Source: Candidatus Korarchaeum sp. (GTDB taxonomy: Archaea; Korarchaeota; Korarchaeia; Korarchaeales; Korarchaeaceae). From it: 8,932 nucleotides of DNA. Within the stretch, counting starts at the first letter, position 1; each line of letters opens with the position of its first letter. A program made the position numbers and the translations under genes. Location: NCBI GenBank assembly GCA_020833055.1, contig JAJHQZ010000021.1, forward strand, positions 1 to 8,932, in the 5' to 3' direction. Below, piece after piece: positions 1-6,909 of this stretch. The notes beneath the pieces were generated by a model. It was not told the DNA's origin, ran no database searches, and saw only the letters and a list, made by a program, of their open reading frames with translations.

Positions 1-2
1 AG

Positions 3-305
3 GGGAGATCCGGCGCAGAATACGATTTCACGATAGCTGTATGGTTAGAGGGATCTGATGAGCCCATAGCAGTACTGGATTTCGTCAGAGGTCCTATCGA
101 TGATGAGAGACTCCTCTCATTCTTCGCCAAGTCCCTCGATGTCATGGCGAAGGAGAGGATATTAGTTACGCAAGCGAAGGACAGCTTAATGGAAGCGAAA
201 GCGAGTAGGTTGGGCATAAGGGTCTTCGAGCTGGAGGATGAGGATCTCGTAAGGAAGATAGGGGAAGTGCTGCTTTCTCTGCATGTAAAAGGGAGTGAGA
301 CATGA
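3..305 (+). CDS. C-terminal part of an unidentified protein, possibly restriction-endonuclease-like fold (5' end outside window)
   Basis: An open frame runs from the window edge for 100 codons to a TGA. The visible product is a compact alternating beta/alpha domain. A strand around AEYDFTIAV is followed by a strand around IAVLDFVRG, a helix (LLSFFAKSLDVMAKE), the strand RILVT, a helix, and the strand IRVFE. This order, with an acidic residue in each of the first two strands and the closing 'strand-helix-GI-strand', resembles the core of PD-(D/E)XK nuclease-like domains in archaeal proteins of the Mrr/restriction-endonuclease-like type. However, the lysine expected after the second acidic residue is not obvious, so it may be inactive or another fold. 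The stop overlaps the next start as ATGA, so the two genes are probably co-transcribed and translationally coupled. Coding status is well supported by codon use; the family is a weak inference. Confidence 0.6.
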   Translation, partial: GRSGAEYDFTIAVWLEGSDEPIAVLDFVRGPIDDERLLSFFAKSLDVMAKERILVTQAKDSLMEAKASRLGIRVFELEDEDLVRKIGEVLLSLHVKGSET

Positions 306-1771
306 GGAGGATATATCTCACCCTCTTCCTGATCTTCCTCAATATCTCATTGATGCCCTTCTTCATAGGTGGGATGCACACATTCCTCGCTTACGCTTTC
401 GCTCTGATATTCGCTATCTATTTCTCAGCTCAAGCTTTCATATCGATGGATAGCAAGCTGCTAGGAGGGGCCGCTCTCTTCTCCCTCCTCATAATAGTCC
501 CCATCTCCTTAGCTTTAGTAGCCTCCCTGGAGAGCCTCAGCACCTTCGAGACGATCCTCTATGGGATAATAGCATTCGGCTTCACTTTGATATCTTGGCA
601 TTACCTCCTCTTGGTGCCCCTAGCTGCCTACTATAAGAGGATGGAGGAGATAGAGGCGAGGAAGCCCCTGCTCTACAGACCTCTGGTTAGCGTGATAATC
701 CCAGCTAGGAACGAGGAGAAAGTGATAGGGTCCACGATAAGATCTGTTCTGGAGTCCGATTATGAGCCAAAGGAGGTAGTGGTAGTCGATGATGGATCTA
801 CGGATAGGACATTCGAGATAGCATCGATTTACCAGGGGCCCAAGGTCAAGGTCCTCAGGAGGGAACTAGGAGGCAGGGGGAAGGCCAGAGCCCTCAACTT
901 CGGCTTGAGGTTCGCGAGAGGCGAAGTCATAGTCCTAATGGATGCTGACACTATAATAAGCAGGGATGCTATAAAAGAGCTAGTTAGAAAGCTTCAGGAC
1001 CCCAGGGTATCTGCTGTAGCTGGTAACGTCATGGTTAGGAATAAAGTGAACTTATTGACGAAACTGCAGGCGATAGAATACATAGCGACTTTCCACTTAT
1101 TCAGGAAGGGATTGAGCGTATTGGGGGCTGTTCCAATAATATCTGGAGCTCTTGGGGCATTCAGGAGAAACGTTTTAGAAAGTAGTGGTCTCTACGATAT
1201 TGATACTTTAACAGAGGATTTCGACGTGACTTTGAAGGCCCTCAAGTCCGGGAGGATCGTTCAAGCGAGTTCATATGCTCTAGCTTTCACTGAAGCCCCT
1301 GAGAAGTTGAAGAGCTTGTATAGGCAGAGGTTGAGGTGGTATAGAGGGGCTTATGAAGTTCTAATAAAACATAGGGATGCATTCTCGCTCTCAGGCTCGA
1401 CTATGCTTGACTTCTCACTGATCCTGATGAACAACTTAATAATACCTCTGATAGACTTCCTATCCATAATATCGATAATCATAGCAATATTGAGGGGCCT
1501 CATATGGCCCTTGATCATCCAGATAATCCTCTTCTCCACCCTACAGATATTAATAAATTTATTTACATTGCAATTGGCTGAGGAGAGAGATATCTCACTA
1601 GTATTTCTCCCGCTGTTCGCAATAGGCTACAAGCAGTTCCACGAGATCTTAATGCTGAAGTGCTTCTTCGACGTCATAATAGCTAGGATGAGGGGGAAGA
1701 GCTTCTCATGGACTTTCATAGAGAGGAGGGGCCTAGAGGAGCCTAAGTTGAGAGCTGGCCCCCGATTTTAA
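302..1771 (+). CDS. Membrane-bound processive glycosyltransferase, family 2 (cellulose/hyaluronan/PNAG synthase-like)
   Basis: This 489-residue inner-membrane enzyme probably polymerises a nucleotide sugar into a surface polysaccharide. Hydrophobic segments near residues 4-22, 26-47, 55-77 and 84-110 precede a cytoplasmic GT-A domain. That domain starts at VSVIIPARNEE (129-139) and carries DDGSTD (163-168), the metal-binding DAD in VLMDADT (214-216), TED (304-306, the catalytic-base position) and QRLRW (342-346). This D, DxD, ED, QxxRW set is diagnostic of processive GT2 synthases. Further membrane segments lie at about 368-399, 402-425 and 430-460. There is no PilZ domain and no deacetylase nearby. 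The ATG overlaps the preceding stop, with a purine-rich GGGAGTGAG just upstream. The substrate cannot be told from sequence; non-processive N-glycan or glycolipid mannosyl/glucosyl transfer is an alternative. Confidence 0.9.
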   Translation: MRRIYLTLFLIFLNISLMPFFIGGMHTFLAYAFALIFAIYFSAQAFISMDSKLLGGAALFSLLIIVPISLALVASLESLSTFETILYGIIAFGFTLISWHYLLLVPLAAYYKRMEEIEARKPLLYRPLVSVIIPARNEEKVIGSTIRSVLESDYEPKEVVVVDDGSTDRTFEIASIYQGPKVKVLRRELGGRGKARALNFGLRFARGEVIVLMDADTIISRDAIKELVRKLQDPRVSAVAGNVMVRNKVNLLTKLQAIEYIATFHLFRKGLSVLGAVPIISGALGAFRRNVLESSGLYDIDTLTEDFDVTLKALKSGRIVQASSYALAFTEAPEKLKSLYRQRLRWYRGAYEVLIKHRDAFSLSGSTMLDFSLILMNNLIIPLIDFLSIISIIIAILRGLIWPLIIQIILFSTLQILINLFTLQLAEERDISLVFLPLFAIGYKQFHEILMLKCFFDVIIARMRGKSFSWTFIERRGLEEPKLRAGPRF

Positions 1772-1775
1772 GAAG

Positions 1776-1783
1776 TTTTTTAA
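1776..1783 (+). promoter_or_regulatory. T-rich box between glycosyltransferase and MBL genes: candidate TATA box and/or poly-T terminator
   Basis: TTTTTTAA begins five bases after the glycosyltransferase stop. Its centre lies about 24 bases before the ATG of the next gene, close to the spacing expected for an archaeal TATA box driving a leaderless transcript. A run of six T on the coding strand is also what archaeal RNA polymerase uses to terminate, so it could serve either or both roles. Confidence 0.4.
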
Positions 1784-1803
1784 CGCTGCATTCATGCAAG
1801 CTC

Positions 1804-2667
1804 ATGCTCAGAGGATTAGGCGATGGCATCCAAGTGCTCCCGGGGAGCCCCTCAACTCTCTTCATCCCTTCATCGGATGGCTACTACATAATAGATCCGG
1901 GATCTTCCGAGGAGAGGAGAGCTTATATAGAGGCTCAGGGGAAGATAAAAGCTGTTCTGATAACTCACTCACACTCGGATCATATATTAGCCGCTAGGGA
2001 TTTGAGATCCGAACTGGGCGTTTTCGCTCCCCTCTCCGAGACCCCCTTCATAGAGTCCCCGGAGCTCAGGGAGGCCACTACGTTCGGGGGTTACGCTCCC
2101 TGGAAATTGATATTCCACGTAGAGGCAGTTCCCCTGAAAGTGGATAATCCATTCAGGCTGCCCTTCAATTTAGATGGGATAGAGGCGATCCCCCTACCTG
2201 GCCATACATTCGGGCAAGTGGGTTATGTAGCCAGAGGGATTTTGTACGCTGCCGATTCCTTCTTCGGAGATAAACTCCTGAAGAACGTTGTGATCCCTTA
2301 CTTCTTGGATTTCGAGACCGCTATGAGTACTATAGAGTTCTTGAGGGATAATGCGAGGGAATTCGAGAAGATAGTCCCCTCACACGGGCCTATAGTCGAG
2401 GGAAGGAGGGCTATAGAGCTCCTAGAGATGAACATGAGGGCGATGGAATCGATAAGGGAGAAAGTGATATCGATCCTCAGGGGGAGGAAGATGTGCGTCG
2501 AAGCTCTATCAGCTAGGATATTGAGGGAGGGAGGTGCTGAACTGACCCCGGGATCTATAATACTCTCCTCAGTGACTATAAGGTCCCTGCTCTCCAGGCT
2601 CTATGAGAGGGGCATAGTGGATGCTGAAGCTAGTGAGGAAGGCATACTTTGGAAGCTCAACGATTGA
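1804..2667 (+). CDS. Metallo-beta-lactamase-fold hydrolase with C-terminal winged-helix-like domain
   Basis: This 287-residue soluble enzyme binds two metal ions and probably hydrolyses an ester, thioester or phosphoester. The HxHxDH signature is intact (THSHSDH, residues 54-60). The remaining ligands are in place: H134 in LPGHTFG, D151 in YAADSFFGD and H194 in VPSHGP, so it should be active. The strand YYIIDPGSS (27-35) is the usual MBL entry. Residues about 212-287 form a helical tail ending in a wing-like REGGAELTPGS...LYERGIVDAEA segment, the layout of LACTB2-like and glyoxalase-II-like MBL proteins with a C-terminal winged helix. The start is the first in-frame ATG and has no Shine-Dalgarno, fitting a leaderless transcript. 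The 3' end overlaps the convergent neighbour by 11 bp. The substrate is unknown. Confidence 0.9.
   Translation: MLRGLGDGIQVLPGSPSTLFIPSSDGYYIIDPGSSEERRAYIEAQGKIKAVLITHSHSDHILAARDLRSELGVFAPLSETPFIESPELREATTFGGYAPWKLIFHVEAVPLKVDNPFRLPFNLDGIEAIPLPGHTFGQVGYVARGILYAADSFFGDKLLKNVVIPYFLDFETAMSTIEFLRDNAREFEKIVPSHGPIVEGRRAIELLEMNMRAMESIREKVISILRGRKMCVEALSARILREGGAELTPGSIILSSVTIRSLLSRLYERGIVDAEASEEGILWKLND
2657..2667. other. Convergent 3' overlap of two genes
   Basis: The last 11 bases of the MBL hydrolase gene (plus) and of the 579-residue protein gene (minus) are shared, with stop codons TGA at 2665-2667 on plus and TGA at 2657-2659 on minus. No intergenic terminator can exist here, so transcripts must read into each other's 3' end or stop within coding sequence. 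Confidence 0.9.
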
Positions 2668-4396
2668 GGAAGCCCATCAGACGGTCCAGGATACCGGCTC
2701 TAGCCTTCATCTCCACTAGAGCTGGATGAATCGGATCCCTGAGATCGAACTTGAGGTCAATAAGTTGCTTTTCATCCTTAACAGTGACCTGAAGCAGCGG
2801 ATGTTCATATCTATAGCTCATCACCCTGACCTCTCCCCCTACCGCTCCCCTAACTATCCTCTCAACGGTCTCCTTCAAGATCCTGGGCTCTACCTCCATT
2901 GAACCATCCTCAAAGGAGTAGCGAACCACGAAGAGGAACATCCCCATCCGGTCCATGCCATTCAAATGGAGGAAAGCGTTTACTCTCCCCCTCCTTCCCT
3001 TGAAGAGCGACCTAGGTTTTATCTTCCATAAGATCTCACTGGGATTCCTCTCAAAATCTAGTCTTAGGCTCACTCCCAAGTTGTATTTCGAGGATAGCTC
3101 CATCTCAGCCTCCCTTATTACATCTTCCAGGCATCCCTTTCCCAGGAGGATCCCCTCATCCCCCTTCAGGAGGAAGGAGAGGCAAGCATCACTACCCTCG
3201 AACTTACAGAAGAGCAGATATCCCGAGCTCTTCGGATCGTAAGCTGCTCTCTCAACTAGCAGCGACATATCCGGTGATCCCCTGAGATCGTTCAGTTTGA
3301 AGACCGAGAACTTCCATGAGCCCCCTCTCCTCGATTTGACGTAGAGCAGGGAGTCATCCACATCATAATCGAGCTCATCTGCATTCAATATGCGCTTCAA
3401 TGCGCCTTCATCAACTTTCTTACTCAGGATATGCACTTCACCGCTGGAAGCATCGTAAGAGACGTTCAATACCACGAAATTTATGGTCAGGGTCATGATG
3501 AAGCTCACGCGAGTCTCACCATCCCTCTCCACCACTCTGTAAGATCTAGCGATATCTTCCATGGATAGCTCGATCATGGAGGGATCTACGGATGTTATCC
3601 TCGAGATCTCCCTTATGACGTTCCTCCTCATTTCCTCTAATCCCGGGAGCTTCACCCTATTCATCGCTCCAGAGTACCTGTTGACCCTGATGAGCTCCAA
3701 CTCACCACCCATCTTCACTATGAAGTTAGCGTAGCCATCATCTGATCCCCTCGCTAGGATCTCGATTCCTACAGATGCCTTCTTTTTATCGAACAGGGCA
3801 TCCCATGACCTCGTTATAATCCTCCTCCCGGCCCCTTGATCCGAATTCTTGATGGACTCCAAAACAGTGGTTTCGAGTTCCTCCAGCGGTATTGGCTTCA
3901 ATGAGACTCTCCTTCCCCTTTCACTCAGCTCCGCCTCTCCGATCTCCCTGTCCCCTAACTTCAGGGAGTACTTGAGCTTCCTCGCTATGAGGACGGTTTC
4001 AGCATTCAATACTTTAACTGAACTCTTGGGGACCCTCAGGGACTCCGAGAGGGCTTCTAATAAAAATTCTCTAGCTTCTCCCCTGGATATCTCGCTATTA
4101 ACCTCTAACTCGATCTCCCCAGCTAATTCGAAGCTGAGGTAGTCCGAAGCCCTGAAATCGATCAATTTGGGTTTTGGGGAGTTCAAGACGAGGCTCTTAC
4201 CGCTCTTATACAGATATGGGACGAAATCCTTCCTCCCCGATCTATTCGTATAACTCACTTGCCAGTTAATGAGGACTCCGTAATCGACTGAAGCCCATTT
4301 GAGCTCAAATTTGACCTCAGATGGGTCTATTCCGCTCTTCATAACCTCAGAATCTAAAGAAATGCTCAAGTTCTTGGGTATCAGGACGATCTCCAT
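2657..4396 (-). CDS. Unrecognised 579-residue beta-rich repeat protein, partner of the BrxL-like ATPase
   Basis: I do not recognise this protein. It has no signal peptide, membrane segment, Walker motif, zinc cluster or Lon serine-lysine dyad, and is presumably cytoplasmic. It looks mostly beta with short helices, and I see about six similar units. Each is a strand, a turn such as SG, DG or ERG, another strand, a short linker, then an acidic-start amphipathic helix. Approximate positions are 88-120, 150-183, 234-266, 306-336, 404-433 and 488-518; examples are NRYSGAMNRVKL-GLEEMRRNVI and RYSFEDGSMEVEP-LKETVERIV. This layout recalls PepSY-like modules, but that is inference only. The start at 4396 is chosen over an in-frame ATG at 4453 because GAGGTGGAG (4402-4410) lies 5 bases upstream and the extra 19 residues would lie wholly inside the preceding gene. 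It overlaps the ATPase gene by 16 bp, so the two are translationally coupled and probably work together. Confidence 0.8.
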   Translation of the reverse strand: MEIVLIPKNLSISLDSEVMKSGIDPSEVKFELKWASVDYGVLINWQVSYTNRSGRKDFVPYLYKSGKSLVLNSPKPKLIDFRASDYLSFELAGEIELEVNSEISRGEAREFLLEALSESLRVPKSSVKVLNAETVLIARKLKYSLKLGDREIGEAELSERGRRVSLKPIPLEELETTVLESIKNSDQGAGRRIITRSWDALFDKKKASVGIEILARGSDDGYANFIVKMGGELELIRVNRYSGAMNRVKLPGLEEMRRNVIREISRITSVDPSMIELSMEDIARSYRVVERDGETRVSFIMTLTINFVVLNVSYDASSGEVHILSKKVDEGALKRILNADELDYDVDDSLLYVKSRRGGSWKFSVFKLNDLRGSPDMSLLVERAAYDPKSSGYLLFCKFEGSDACLSFLLKGDEGILLGKGCLEDVIREAEMELSSKYNLGVSLRLDFERNPSEILWKIKPRSLFKGRRGRVNAFLHLNGMDRMGMFLFVVRYSFEDGSMEVEPRILKETVERIVRGAVGGEVRVMSYRYEHPLLQVTVKDEKQLIDLKFDLRDPIHPALVEMKARAGILDRLMGFLNR

Positions 4397-5838
4397 CTGA
4401 ACTCCACCTCGAGCTCGTTGGGGTATTCGTGAGGAAGCTTCAGCCTCAACCAATCCCTCACTAGCTTCCTCATCTCTATCGCGATATCCACTATCCTCTC
4501 CATGGTCTCCCTATCCCTGACCTTGAGGTCTGGGTAGATCAGCTTTATAGCCCCGGAGACGAGCCTTATCAGGGCCCTCTCATCCCTTATACTGACGTTC
4601 CCGAACTTCATGAAGCTCCTCGCGATTGTTGAGGCATCGAACTTCCTCATCTCATGCAGCCAGTATGATATGAGATCCAAGGAGAGGCCCTTCCCTCTCG
4701 CTATATGCTCCTGCGAGCTCCTTATCTTCGGGAGCTTCCAGCCAGGTAATATGCCATGTATCCTGTCCATCAATGCTGTGTCCCTGGCGAACTCCGGAAG
4801 GAAGCTATCGATGTCGCGGGGCGAGCTGGGTATACTCTCAACGTTTCCGATGAAGACGAGGGAACAATCGCTCGATACAAGCTTCCCTCCCCTCTCGTAA
4901 TTCCCGCTCTCCATATAGTCCTTGAGCTTCCCTATCATCTCCTCAGTCCCGCTCAAGCTCAAGTAATTGATCTCATCGAATACTACGGCATCCATAAGGC
5001 CTATGAGTCCTATCGTCTTCGTCAGCTTATTGTAGAAGAGTTCGCTGGGGGAGGCCCTCCCTCCCGATATTACCCTGACCTTATGGGAGATGTTCTTGTA
5101 GAGATAGCTCTTCCCCGAAGCCCTGGGCCCGAACTCCATCATATTCACGTTGCACTCTATGAGGGGGACCAGTCTCATCAGATAGAGGATCTTCTGCTCG
5201 AAATCGTAAGAGCTGGGATTGAGGCCCAAACTCTGTATTAGGATATCCATCCATTCCTCATCAGTGAAATGGGGTCTCGCCCCTCGGAAGTATTCGATAT
5301 CGAAGCTGCTTATCTCATATGGGTGGAACTCCACCATCAGTACGGGCTCTGATTTCTTATCCCCATATCTTCTCCCATCATCGAAGATCAGCTTTCCTAT
5401 CCCCCAGACACCGTTCCTAAGCAAGTTCTCATGCTCTTCCAGTATCCTAGGATCTATCATAGCGTTCTTGAGGTTCAGGACGGGTATCTCGAGCCTATGG
5501 ACCCCTGACTTTATATCAGTCACTACTTTGAAATCGTCCAGTATAAATTGCTCCCCTTTACTCATGAGCCTGTTCAATACGACGTCTTTCTCCTCGGGCT
5601 CCGGTCTCAGCTCCCTCAGATACTCGGCGATCCAAGAGGGGCATTTGGGTAGGGGGATATCACTGCACAACTTCAGGATCAGATACTCCTCTATATAACG
5701 CGGGATCTTATAAGCGGAGAGGTTTAAGTGGAATCCCTTCTCAACCACGCAGCTGGAATCGAAGAATATCAAAAGCTTTCTCTCCAGATCCCTCGATAAT
5801 GTCGATTCTGAGATGAACTCCCTACCCTGTTCCTTCAT
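4381..5838 (-). CDS. brxL-like: BrxL-type AAA+ ATPase lacking the Lon-like protease domain
   Basis: BrxL proteins are ring-forming AAA+ ATPases of BREX phage-defence loci that bind DNA and resemble replicative helicases. This 485-residue protein shows the family's features in order. An N-terminal domain carries DIKSGVHRLEIPVLNLKN (about 108-125), and RGARPHFTDEEWMD (about 185-198) precedes the ATPase core. The core has Walker A FGPRASGKS (236-244), ISGGRAS (257-263), ELFYN (266-270), Walker B VVFDE (285-289), KDYMESG (306-312), sensor VFIGN (328-332), the arginine-finger-like DRIHG (358-362) and PGWKLPK (365-371). A helical lid with RDERALIRLVSGAIKL follows. The protein stops at LEVEFRWRSS, about where the Lon-like domain begins in the 650-700-residue bacterial form. 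I choose ATG 5838 because a TATA box at 5863-5870 lies 28 bases upstream; a GTG at 5853 (490 residues) would precede the transcription start. The partner gene overlaps its 3' end by 16 bp. No other BREX gene is visible. Confidence 0.85.
   Translation of the reverse strand: MKEQGREFISESTLSRDLERKLLIFFDSSCVVEKGFHLNLSAYKIPRYIEEYLILKLCSDIPLPKCPSWIAEYLRELRPEPEEKDVVLNRLMSKGEQFILDDFKVVTDIKSGVHRLEIPVLNLKNAMIDPRILEEHENLLRNGVWGIGKLIFDDGRRYGDKKSEPVLMVEFHPYEISSFDIEYFRGARPHFTDEEWMDILIQSLGLNPSSYDFEQKILYLMRLVPLIECNVNMMEFGPRASGKSYLYKNISHKVRVISGGRASPSELFYNKLTKTIGLIGLMDAVVFDEINYLSLSGTEEMIGKLKDYMESGNYERGGKLVSSDCSLVFIGNVESIPSSPRDIDSFLPEFARDTALMDRIHGILPGWKLPKIRSSQEHIARGKGLSLDLISYWLHEMRKFDASTIARSFMKFGNVSIRDERALIRLVSGAIKLIYPDLKVRDRETMERIVDIAIEMRKLVRDWLRLKLPHEYPNELEVEFRWRSS
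4402..4410 (-). promoter_or_regulatory. Shine-Dalgarno site deciding the start of the 579-residue gene
   Basis: On the minus strand GAGGTGGAG lies 5 bases before the ATG at 4396-4394, and its GAGGTG core is 8 bases away. It matches the archaeal anti-SD well and sits inside the 3' end of the upstream ATPase gene. It therefore supports internal initiation in a bicistronic message rather than the longer frame starting at 4453. Confidence 0.7.
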
Positions 5839-5860
5839 CAGATCGAATAGCACTCGATTT

Positions 5861-5870
5861 CTTATAAAAA
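5861..5870 (-). promoter_or_regulatory. TATA-box promoter of the BrxL-like/partner operon
   Basis: In the 66-base gap after the DUF354 gene, the minus strand reads TTTTTATAAG, preceded by a purine-containing GGATCAA that could serve as a weak BRE. The box centre is about 28 bases before the ATG at 5838, the spacing expected for a leaderless archaeal mRNA. This gives the two-gene unit its own promoter even though the DUF401/DUF354 genes read in the same direction. Its T run may also help end the upstream transcript. Confidence 0.65.
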
Positions 5871-5904
5871 TTGATCCTGTCTTAACTAATAGGGACCAAA
5901 GGAC

Positions 5905-6909
5905 TCAAGAGAATCTAGATCTTATAACTCTCACGAGGACCTCAGCTGGATCCTCGCATCCCCTCAAGAACTCCCTAGCCCTCTCCCTGAGCCTCCCGCT
6001 CTCCCACTCCTTCCTGAGCTCATCGTAAACCGAGGAAAGATGGCTAGCTTTCATACCGGTAGCCTTCCTCATGAGCCCCTCGCTCAATAGTATCTTGCTC
6101 ACGCAGGGATCCTCGCCCGGGAAGAGGGAGATGGAAGGTACTCCCAGCAGAGCCGCTTCCCTGGCCATAGTCCCCCCTCCGGATATCACGCCAGCTGATC
6201 TGGAGATGAGGGAGATGCCATCTATACTCGCACTCACCCTCTCCCCCGATGGCAGCTCTATGATCCCCTCCCTCATTATCTTGACGGCTGGGATCCCCTT
6301 CTCCCTAAGGAACTTCTCCACGATACTCTCGAAGGGGCCGCCCTCCTTCAGGTAATGGGATGCCACTGGCGGGTACCTGATCACGATGTACTCCCCCTCA
6401 TCTAGCCCCAGATCAGATTTCACGAACTCCCCATCCTCCGTGAAATCCAAAACGTGTGAGACCTCGAACAGCCCCCTGAACCTCATAGTCTCGCTGTAAG
6501 TGGGGCCTGAGAAACACTCGGGGACTATGGATAGTGTTGATAGGGGGAAGGTGAGCTTCGTCACTATATGAGGGGGGATGTCGTTATCGTTCATAGCTAT
6601 ATAAGGTATCCCCAGGCCGAAGGCCACTCTAGCTTGCTCAACCGATGCCTTAGATACCGCAAGATCTATCTCTCTATCAGCTATAAGCAACGCGAGCTCC
6701 TTTACCCTCTCAGCGAATGATACTAGCTTCTCATAATCGCTAGCTCCCCACTTCCCAATTACTTCAGCCTCTATCGGTATCATGGCCCTCAGGAGCTCAA
6801 CTAAAGAGCCCTTCCTCCTCGTCGTCAGGAAAACTCGGCCTCTGAACTTCTTCAGGAACCTCCTCCAGAACCTGACGTTGGCTTCATTCACTATATCGAT
6901 CCAGATCAA
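5905..6909 (-). CDS. DUF354 family protein, GT-B glycosyltransferase-like
   Basis: This 334-residue protein has the usual DUF354 length and layout. It opens with the strand MIWIDIVNEANVRFW, the family's N-terminal 'WIDI.N..hv.F' signature. It continues with VFLTTRRKGSLVELL (26-40), EAEVIGKWG (47-55), the strand IPYIAMNDND (101-110) and YIVIRYPP (174-181). The C-terminal nucleotide-sugar-type loop is VISGGGTMAREAALLGVPSIS (about 241-261), which resembles UDP-GlcNAc epimerase and MurG-like GT-B enzymes. It is cytosolic and probably acts on a nucleotide sugar or lipid-linked sugar; the reaction is unknown for the family. The start is TTG at 6909 within a TTGA overlap with the DUF401 stop, with GAGGTCGA just upstream. 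The next Met is at residue 43, after conserved sequence, so TTG is the only sensible start. It is co-transcribed with the DUF401 gene. Confidence 0.85.
   Translation of the reverse strand: MIWIDIVNEANVRFWRRFLKKFRGRVFLTTRRKGSLVELLRAMIPIEAEVIGKWGASDYEKLVSFAERVKELALLIADREIDLAVSKASVEQARVAFGLGIPYIAMNDNDIPPHIVTKLTFPLSTLSIVPECFSGPTYSETMRFRGLFEVSHVLDFTEDGEFVKSDLGLDEGEYIVIRYPPVASHYLKEGGPFESIVEKFLREKGIPAVKIMREGIIELPSGERVSASIDGISLISRSAGVISGGGTMAREAALLGVPSISLFPGEDPCVSKILLSEGLMRKATGMKASHLSSVYDELRKEWESGRLRERAREFLRGCEDPAEVLVRVIRSRFS

Noticed and set aside
2657-4396. Lon-type protease function for the partner protein
   Set aside because: I see no Ser-Lys dyad context or other Lon protease signature in its sequence.
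4397-4453. N-terminal extension of the 579-residue protein to an in-frame ATG at 4453
   Set aside because: The extra 19 residues lie entirely within the BrxL-like coding sequence, have no structured look, and the ATG at 4396 has a far better Shine-Dalgarno site.
4756-5698. Long open frames on the plus strand antisense to the BrxL-like gene
   Set aside because: They mirror the codon bias of the minus-strand gene, contain no recognisable motif, and overlap an ATPase with every family motif intact.
2657-5838. A complete BREX locus
   Set aside because: No methyltransferase, alkaline-phosphatase-fold PglZ, BrxC-like large ATPase, BrxA or BrxB is present in the window; only the BrxL-type component is.
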